From CAYNNP01 sp964398215 (GTDB taxonomy: Bacteria > Planctomycetota > Planctomycetia > Pirellulales > Pirellulaceae): a stretch of DNA of 11,517 nucleotides. This document shows, in pieces, positions 7,361-11,517 of this stretch; the stretch's first letter is position 1, and each line of letters begins with the position of its first letter. The translations under genes were made by a program, and so were the position numbers. The notes beneath the pieces are model-generated. The model did not search any database. It saw only the letters and a program-made list of their open reading frames with translations, and was not told the DNA's origin. The stretch spans positions 1 through 11,517 of the forward strand of contig CAYNNP010000216.1 in the NCBI GenBank assembly GCA_964398215.1. The letters run 5' to 3'.

Positions 7361-8650
7361 ATGTTAAAACGATTGGTACTTTGCCTATTTGCGATGCCGG
7401 GACTGATGGCAAATGCGGACGACTGGCCGCAGTGGCGTGGCGTCAATCGCAATGCATCGCTTAGTTCTCAGGAACAAATCGAATCGTTGCCAAGCGACAA
7501 AATCGAATTGTCTTGGAGCGTTCCGATTGGCGGCGGCTACAGTGCGCCTTCGGTTGCAAAGGGCCGCGTTTATGTGATGGACCGAGGATCGGCGGATGCC
7601 ACCAGCGAAATCGAACGCGTGCTGTGCTTTGATGCGGCAACCGGCAAAAACATTTGGGATCACACCTACGAAGCCAAGTACACGATCAGCTATCGAGCCG
7701 GTCCCCGTGCCGCCGTGACCATTCAAGACGACAAAGTCTATTCGGTTGGTGCGATGGGCCAATTTCATTGTTTGGACGCAGCATCTGGCGATGTGATTTG
7801 GATGCGTGACTTGGCGAAAGACTACGCCGCAAAAATGCCCATCTGGGGAATCACTGGTTCACCGTTGGTCTACAAAGGCATTGTCATACAAATCGCGGCC
7901 GGAAGTAGCGATGACTGCGTCGTTGCCCTCGATGCGCAGACGGGCAAAGAAAAATGGCATGCCTTGAATGAACGTGCTGGGTACAGTTCGCCGATCTTGA
8001 TTCAGCAAGGCGGCCAAGATGTCGTGGTCTGTTGGACTGGTGAAAGCGTCACTGGTTTGGATCCCGTTTCCGGCAAAGTATTTTGGAGCGTACCGATGCT
8101 GCCGCGCAAGATGCCAATCGGCGTGCCCACGCCAGTCGTCAGCGGAAACAAATTGTTCGTTGCCAGTTTTTACGACGGGTCAATGGTCGTCGATTTGGAT
8201 CCGGAAAAACCAATGGCCAAGAAAGCATGGGCTCGCGCGGGTGTGAGCGAAAAGAATACGGACGCGCTGCACAGCATGATTAGCAATCCGATTATCAAAG
8301 GCGATCATATCTATGGCGTCGATTCGTATGGCGAACTTCGATGCTTGGACTTAAAAACAGGTGATCGCGTTTGGGAAAACAAAACCGCCGTCAGACGCAG
8401 CCGGTGGGCAACCATTCATACGATCCAAAATGGTGATCGTGAAATCATGCTGAACGAACAAGGTGAGCTAATCATGGCGACGCTGTCACCCAAAGGTTAT
8501 GCCGAGCACTCGCGAGCAAAACTGATTGCGCCGACAAAACTTCAGCTTAATCGCCGCGAAGGCGTCACCTGGGCGCACCCTGCGATCGCAAATGGGCACA
8601 TCTTTGCTAGAAGCGATCGCGAACTTGTGTGTGCAAAGATTTCAGAGTAG
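7361..8650 (+). CDS. Secreted PQQ-like beta-propeller repeat protein
   Basis: The 429-aa product has a signal peptide (MLKRLVLCLFAMPGLMANA) followed at once by DDWPQWRG, the N-terminal tag seen in very many planctomycete PQQ-like propellers. At least five blades carry the tryptophan-docking pattern D-x-x-T/S-G-x-x-x-W, ending near residues 99, 147, 199, 242 and 338. A weaker blade is at the C-terminus. This is the fold of quinoprotein dehydrogenases and of BamB. The chain is shorter than PQQ alcohol dehydrogenases (about 550-600 aa), and I see no vicinal Cys pair or haem-binding CxxCH. It is therefore more likely a BamB-like scaffold or binding protein than an enzyme, located in the periplasm. 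The start was chosen by the upstream GGAG and the signal peptide. The stop is followed after 10 nt by the next gene, which suggests an operon. Confidence 0.92.
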   Translation: MLKRLVLCLFAMPGLMANADDWPQWRGVNRNASLSSQEQIESLPSDKIELSWSVPIGGGYSAPSVAKGRVYVMDRGSADATSEIERVLCFDAATGKNIWDHTYEAKYTISYRAGPRAAVTIQDDKVYSVGAMGQFHCLDAASGDVIWMRDLAKDYAAKMPIWGITGSPLVYKGIVIQIAAGSSDDCVVALDAQTGKEKWHALNERAGYSSPILIQQGGQDVVVCWTGESVTGLDPVSGKVFWSVPMLPRKMPIGVPTPVVSGNKLFVASFYDGSMVVDLDPEKPMAKKAWARAGVSEKNTDALHSMISNPIIKGDHIYGVDSYGELRCLDLKTGDRVWENKTAVRRSRWATIHTIQNGDREIMLNEQGELIMATLSPKGYAEHSRAKLIAPTKLQLNRREGVTWAHPAIANGHIFARSDRELVCAKISE

Positions 8651-8660
8651 AGCGACTCGA

Positions 8661-9197
8661 ATGACACAATCCGAAACCAATTCGACGAATCCGTATCAGG
8701 CTCCACAGGAGACTTCGGATAGACCACTTATTCGAACACGGCCGCAGTTTGTGGGCGGTTTTCCTGCAATCGCTGGTATCGGATTGGTCGCTGGAGTCAT
8801 TATCGGTTCGCTGGTGTTCATTTCGTTCAACGATGCGACACCGTTGTCGCTTTTTGGATATCCGTTTCTGGGAATCTTTGCAGCGATCTTCGGCGTGTTT
8901 TGCATCGTGCGTCCAAGCAGCATGCCGATTCCCGGCCGACTCCTTTTGTCGTTAATGTTAGCGGTGCCAGCATACGTTGTCTTTATTCCGATTTGCACGA
9001 TCACTGGTGGTCTTACAGCATCAACCATTGGTACGGTGGCCGGAGCCTACCACCCGGCATTCGTAGGAGTCGTGCTTGCGTCAGTACTTGGGGTAGTGAT
9101 TGTGCTGCTGGCAACCGCCGGTGTGATTCGGTCCTGGATCAAAGTGCCCCAAGAATCGTTAATGAGTGATACTGTTGACGACAATCTTAATCCGTGA
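8661..9197 (+). CDS. NPYQAP-tagged small integral membrane protein, function unknown
   Basis: This 178-aa protein begins MTQSETNSTNPYQAP. The NPYQ(A/S)P motif near the N-terminus recurs in planctomycete membrane proteins, and its role is unknown. A soluble N-terminal stretch of about 30 residues is followed by hydrophobic segments near 33-55, 66-83, 94-114 and 132-157, probably four membrane spans. The tail (158-178) is short and acidic. A DUF-type planctomycete family is likely, but I do not recognise a catalytic motif. The ATG at 8661 is preferred because the motif follows it directly and the upstream in-frame codons overlap the previous gene. The gap to the PQQ-like gene is only 10 nt, with no good ribosome binding site, so translation may be coupled to it. 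Confidence 0.85.
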   Translation: MTQSETNSTNPYQAPQETSDRPLIRTRPQFVGGFPAIAGIGLVAGVIIGSLVFISFNDATPLSLFGYPFLGIFAAIFGVFCIVRPSSMPIPGRLLLSLMLAVPAYVVFIPICTITGGLTASTIGTVAGAYHPAFVGVVLASVLGVVIVLLATAGVIRSWIKVPQESLMSDTVDDNLNP

Positions 9198-9437
9198 GTT
9201 TGTCAGCTACGGATATCGCCATAAACAGCCGGTGAGGACCAAACAAAGGCATGTGGCAAAATCCAATCAAAAGGGCAAGAAAATACTGGCAGGATTTAAT
9301 GCCGGTAATTCCCACAAAGTGCTGATGACAGGGGCCGCGATACTCCATGGTTTCGACTAGCGGTGCTGAAAAGCACACTGACTGAACTAACGGTCTGAAT
9401 TCGCTTTGGGATCGTTATTCGGTCTAGATGATCCGCG
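9198..9437. other. Intergenic region upstream of the SulP promoter
   Basis: Apart from the promoter and leader described separately, this stretch contains no supported gene. A short hairpin with a GAAA loop (stem 9363-9367 with 9372-9376) has no T-tract, so it is not a convincing terminator. A CGGTCT hexamer occurs at 9391-9396 and again at 9420-9425, and GGATC/GATCC arms (9409-9413 and 9430-9434) lie just upstream of the -35 box. These could be operator-like but are short enough to be chance. Confidence 0.3.
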
Positions 9438-9465
9438 TTGACGTTGCCTACCGCGAAACTATAGT
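9438..9465 (+). promoter_or_regulatory. Sigma70-type promoter for the SulP transporter gene
   Basis: TTGACG (9438-9443) and TATAGT (9460-9465) each match the consensus at five of six positions and are separated by 16 bp. Transcription would start near 9472, giving an untranslated leader of about 90 nt before ATG 9561. It lies in the correct orientation in the only large gap upstream of this gene. This is the best promoter match seen in the window. Confidence 0.6.
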
Positions 9466-9506
9466 CCAGCGTCAGAGTCCCGAATGGACGATCAAGAGTT
9501 GCAGTG

Positions 9507-9532
9507 CGCGTCGTTGAATCGCGCCCGACGCG
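9507..9532 (+). promoter_or_regulatory. Hairpin in the SulP leader
   Basis: CGCGTCG (9507-9513) and CGACGCG (9526-9532) form a perfect 7-bp GC-rich stem with a 12-nt loop, about 28 nt before the start codon. A competing pairing between GCGCG at 9506-9510 and CGCGC inside the loop is possible. No purine-rich ribosome binding site lies between the hairpin and ATG 9561, so leader structure may influence translation. This is inference only. Confidence 0.35.
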
Positions 9533-9560
9533 TTCGATATTTGTTCTTTGCTTGGCACCT

Positions 9561-11312
9561 ATGTTACAGTTTTTTCGGTTGCGAACCGCGACCGCCAAAG
9601 ATGACTTGCTTTCAGGTCTTACCGTCGCACTCGCCCTGGTGCCAGAAGCGATTGCTTTCGCCTTTGTGGCAGGAGTTTCACCTGTAATCGGGCTGTACTC
9701 AGCCTTCTTTATCGGCTTGATCTCTGCAGTCGTTGGCGGACGGCCAGGAATGATCTCGGGTGCCACCGGCGCCATGGCCGTTGTCATTGTCGGGCTCGTT
9801 TCCATTCACGGCATCGAATACTTGTTTCCCGCAGTCATATTGTGCGGCCTGTTACAAGTTCTGATCGGTGTCTTACGTATGGGAAAACTGATTCGGTTTG
9901 TGCCTCACCCAGTGATGCTTGGCTTTGTGAACGGTTTGGCGATCGTGATTTGCTTGGCGCAGCTGGGAAGCTTCAAAACACTTGATATGTCCAGCGGAAA
10001 GTTGGCATACCTTCAGGGTTTGCCGCTTGCCATCATGCTGGGTCTCGTTGCGTTGACGATGGCGATCATTTGGCTGCTGCCAAAAGTAACAAAAGCGGTT
10101 CCACCATCGCTTGTCGCCATTGTCACGGTCAGCCTGATTTCGGTCGCAGTCAACTACGGCGTCGTCGGAGACTCGGATAAACCGAATACGGTTTTGACAG
10201 TCGGTGACATGCTAAATGCCAACGCCGCAGCTGCAGAAAACGAAGGCAGAGTCCTGGCAGCCGAAGTCGAGAGTGAAATGAAAATCACGCTTGTATCGAA
10301 CGTCTCCGTTGCCTCGGAAGCCAGCATTCCTGAGACGGTCGAATCCAAGACAAATGCATCCGCCGAATCCGATGCACCCAAGAACTCAGCGTCCATTAGC
10401 GGTGGACTGCCACAGTTGTTTTTCTTTCAGTACTTGGTTCCACCAATGAATCTGCAAACTCTGTGGATTGTGTTTCCATTTGCGTTGACGTTGGCGGCCG
10501 TTGGATTGATCGAATCGTTGATGACGATGACATTGATCGACGAGATTACCGAGACCCGTGGTCGTGGAAACCGAGAGTGCATTGGTCAAGGCGCGGCCAA
10601 TATCGTTTGCGGTTTGTTCGGCGGAATGGGTGGTTGTGCGATGATTGGCCAGTCACTCATTAATGTCAACTCAGGCGGACGTGGGCGTCTTTCGGGCATC
10701 ACCGCTGCGGTTTGTCTGTTGATGTTCGTGCTGTTCTTAGCACCTTGGATTCAACAGATCCCAATGGCAGCACTTGTGGGTGTGATGTTCATGGTTGTGA
10801 TCGGGACATTCGAGTGGGCATCGCTGGGAATGTTTCAGCGAATGCCAAAAGCGGACATGTTCGTGATGGTGCTTGTGGCAGGCTACACGGTCTTCATGCA
10901 CGACTTGGCGACAGCTGTCATTTTGGGTGTGATTGTTTCGGCGTTGGTGTTCGCATGGAAACATGCCATGCACCTTGGTGCCGATATCAGTTTGAACGAA
11001 CATGGCAGCAAAATTTACCAATTGCACGGACCGCTATTCTTTGCGTCGGTTTCGTCATTCAAGGAATTGTTCAATCCTGCCGTCGACCCAGACGATGTTG
11101 TGATCGATTTCTACTACACCCGTGTGTACGATCAATCAGGCTTAGAAGCGATCAACATGCTGGCAGAGAAATACAAGACGCGTGGTAAGCGATTGCACTT
11201 GACCCACCTGAGTAGCGAGTGCCGATCACTACTGGATCGCGCCGGCGAATTTGTCGAAGTCAGCGTATCCGAGGACCCGCAGTACCATGTGGCAACCGAT
11301 CGACTGGGCTAG
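9561..11312 (+). CDS. SulP-family inorganic anion transporter with C-terminal STAS domain
   Basis: From ATG 9561 the product is 583 aa. The typical SulP opening, KDDLLSGLTVALALVPEAIA (13-32), follows within a dozen residues, so I prefer this start to GTG 9504. Conserved blocks follow in order: PVIGLYSAFF and SGATGAMAVV in the first helices, IDEITETRGRGNRECIGQGAANI (326-348) around TM8, GGMGGCAMIGQSLINVNSGGRGRLSG (354-379), and the STAS domain from about 484. The STAS domain carries DQSG (524-527), the position matching the phosphorylatable DxSG loop of SpoIIAA. The fold should move an anion such as sulfate or bicarbonate across the inner membrane. The DEIT segment falls where BicA binds Na+, but substrate and coupling cannot be decided from sequence. 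Unusual is an Ala/Glu/Ser-rich insert of about 60 residues (218-276) splitting the usual VGDM...GGLP loop. The gene has its own promoter. Confidence 0.94.
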   Translation: MLQFFRLRTATAKDDLLSGLTVALALVPEAIAFAFVAGVSPVIGLYSAFFIGLISAVVGGRPGMISGATGAMAVVIVGLVSIHGIEYLFPAVILCGLLQVLIGVLRMGKLIRFVPHPVMLGFVNGLAIVICLAQLGSFKTLDMSSGKLAYLQGLPLAIMLGLVALTMAIIWLLPKVTKAVPPSLVAIVTVSLISVAVNYGVVGDSDKPNTVLTVGDMLNANAAAAENEGRVLAAEVESEMKITLVSNVSVASEASIPETVESKTNASAESDAPKNSASISGGLPQLFFFQYLVPPMNLQTLWIVFPFALTLAAVGLIESLMTMTLIDEITETRGRGNRECIGQGAANIVCGLFGGMGGCAMIGQSLINVNSGGRGRLSGITAAVCLLMFVLFLAPWIQQIPMAALVGVMFMVVIGTFEWASLGMFQRMPKADMFVMVLVAGYTVFMHDLATAVILGVIVSALVFAWKHAMHLGADISLNEHGSKIYQLHGPLFFASVSSFKELFNPAVDPDDVVIDFYYTRVYDQSGLEAINMLAEKYKTRGKRLHLTHLSSECRSLLDRAGEFVEVSVSEDPQYHVATDRLG

Positions 11313-11372
11313 CACGAGTCGCAAGTGGGTAAAACAGTCTCGATCATTTCGGTAACCCGACTCGTGAGTTTT
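11313..11372 (+). terminator. Terminator-like inverted repeat after the SulP gene
   Basis: Immediately after the stop codon, CACGAGTCG (11313-11321) pairs perfectly with CGACTCGTG (11358-11366). A nested GGGT (11327-11330) can pair with ACCC (11355-11358) if the outer stem gives up its last base pair. The stem is followed by AGTTTT. The 36-nt loop is long and the T-tract short for a classical intrinsic terminator, but the position is right. Confidence 0.5.
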
Positions 11373-11439
11373 GGGGTTGCGCTTTTAAAAAATGAATCGA
11401 GATTCGTTTGATCGATCGTGTTCAACAACTAGAAAACCA

Positions 11440-11488
11440 GCTGCGAAGCAGCGACAGCATGTAGCCTCGGGCATTAGCCCGAGGTTAC
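11440..11488. repeat. Bipartite palindromic (REP-like) element
   Basis: Two hairpins stand 8 nt apart. The first is GCTGC-GAA-GCAGC (11440-11452). The second is a 12-bp stem, GTAGCCTCGGGC (11461-11472) with GCCCGAGGTTAC (11477-11488), with a single G-T pair and a 4-nt loop ATTA. No gene overlaps it. I recall near-identical CCTCGGGC...GCCCGAGG double-hairpin elements dispersed in Rhodopirellula-type genomes, but copy number cannot be seen here. The element may extend past 11488 toward the T-tract at 11509-11514. Confidence 0.55.
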
Positions 11489-11517
11489 GGCGTCCCCTAT
11501 CCGTACCGTTTTTTCCG

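Noticed and set aside
7191..7412. 73-codon minus-strand frame across the divergent spacer
   Set aside because: It overlaps the signal-peptide region of the PQQ-like gene, and no start signal or domain is seen.
9166..9360. 64-codon open frame after the NPYQAP gene
   Set aside because: It overlaps the end of that gene, has no ribosome binding site, and encodes a basic sequence without recognisable features. It cannot be supported.
9363..9376. GTGCT-GAAA-AGCAC hairpin as a terminator of the NPYQAP gene
   Set aside because: It has a short 5-bp stem and is followed by ACTGAC instead of a T-run.
9296..9805. 169-codon open frame on the minus strand
   Set aside because: It is antisense to the promoter and the first transmembrane helices of the SulP gene. 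Its Thr/Ala/Pro-rich content is the mirror of membrane-protein codons.
10712..11188. 158-codon open frame on the plus strand inside the SulP gene
   Set aside because: It is a +1-type shadow of conserved SulP/STAS sequence, with no ribosome binding site or domain.

Overview
The window looks like chromosomal DNA from a planctomycete, probably a Rhodopirellula/Blastopirellula-type member of the Pirellulales. Three protein features point there: an NPYQAP tag near the N-terminus of a small membrane protein, a DWPQWRG tag right after the signal peptide of a PQQ-like beta-propeller, and a very long secreted TolB-propeller/amidohydrolase. Weak or absent Shine-Dalgarno sites and a bipartite palindromic repeat at the right edge fit the same picture. 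This assignment rests on recalled family features, not on a database search.

Left part, minus strand (77-7157). Three genes read leftward in the order SMP-30/gluconolactonase-like protein, TolB-propeller plus amidohydrolase protein, U32-family protein. Gaps are modest (66 to 145 nt) and no convincing terminator lies between them, so co-transcription is possible. The first two proteins carry signal peptides and should act outside the cytoplasm. The U32 protein is cytoplasmic, carries two cysteine clusters and shows an internal U32 duplication. A 35-bp degenerate heptamer tandem repeat lies just beyond its stop codon.

Middle, plus strand (7361-9197). Across a 203-bp divergent spacer, a secreted PQQ-like beta-propeller protein is followed after 10 nt by a 178-aa NPYQAP-tagged membrane protein. 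The two are probably one transcription unit.

Right part, plus strand (9198-11517). A 363-bp spacer holds a good sigma70-type promoter (TTGACG-N16-TATAGT) and a leader hairpin. It drives a SulP-family anion transporter with a C-terminal STAS domain and an unusual insertion of about 60 residues before TM8. A terminator-like inverted repeat follows. The last 80 bp hold a double-hairpin palindromic element that looks like a dispersed genomic repeat.

I found no tRNA, rRNA, CRISPR array, transposase, phage gene or recognisable defence system. Most of the window is ordinary planctomycete housekeeping or accessory content. The features most worth a second look are the two-cluster U32 protein, the amidohydrolase with a non-canonical final active-site motif, and the SulP insertion.
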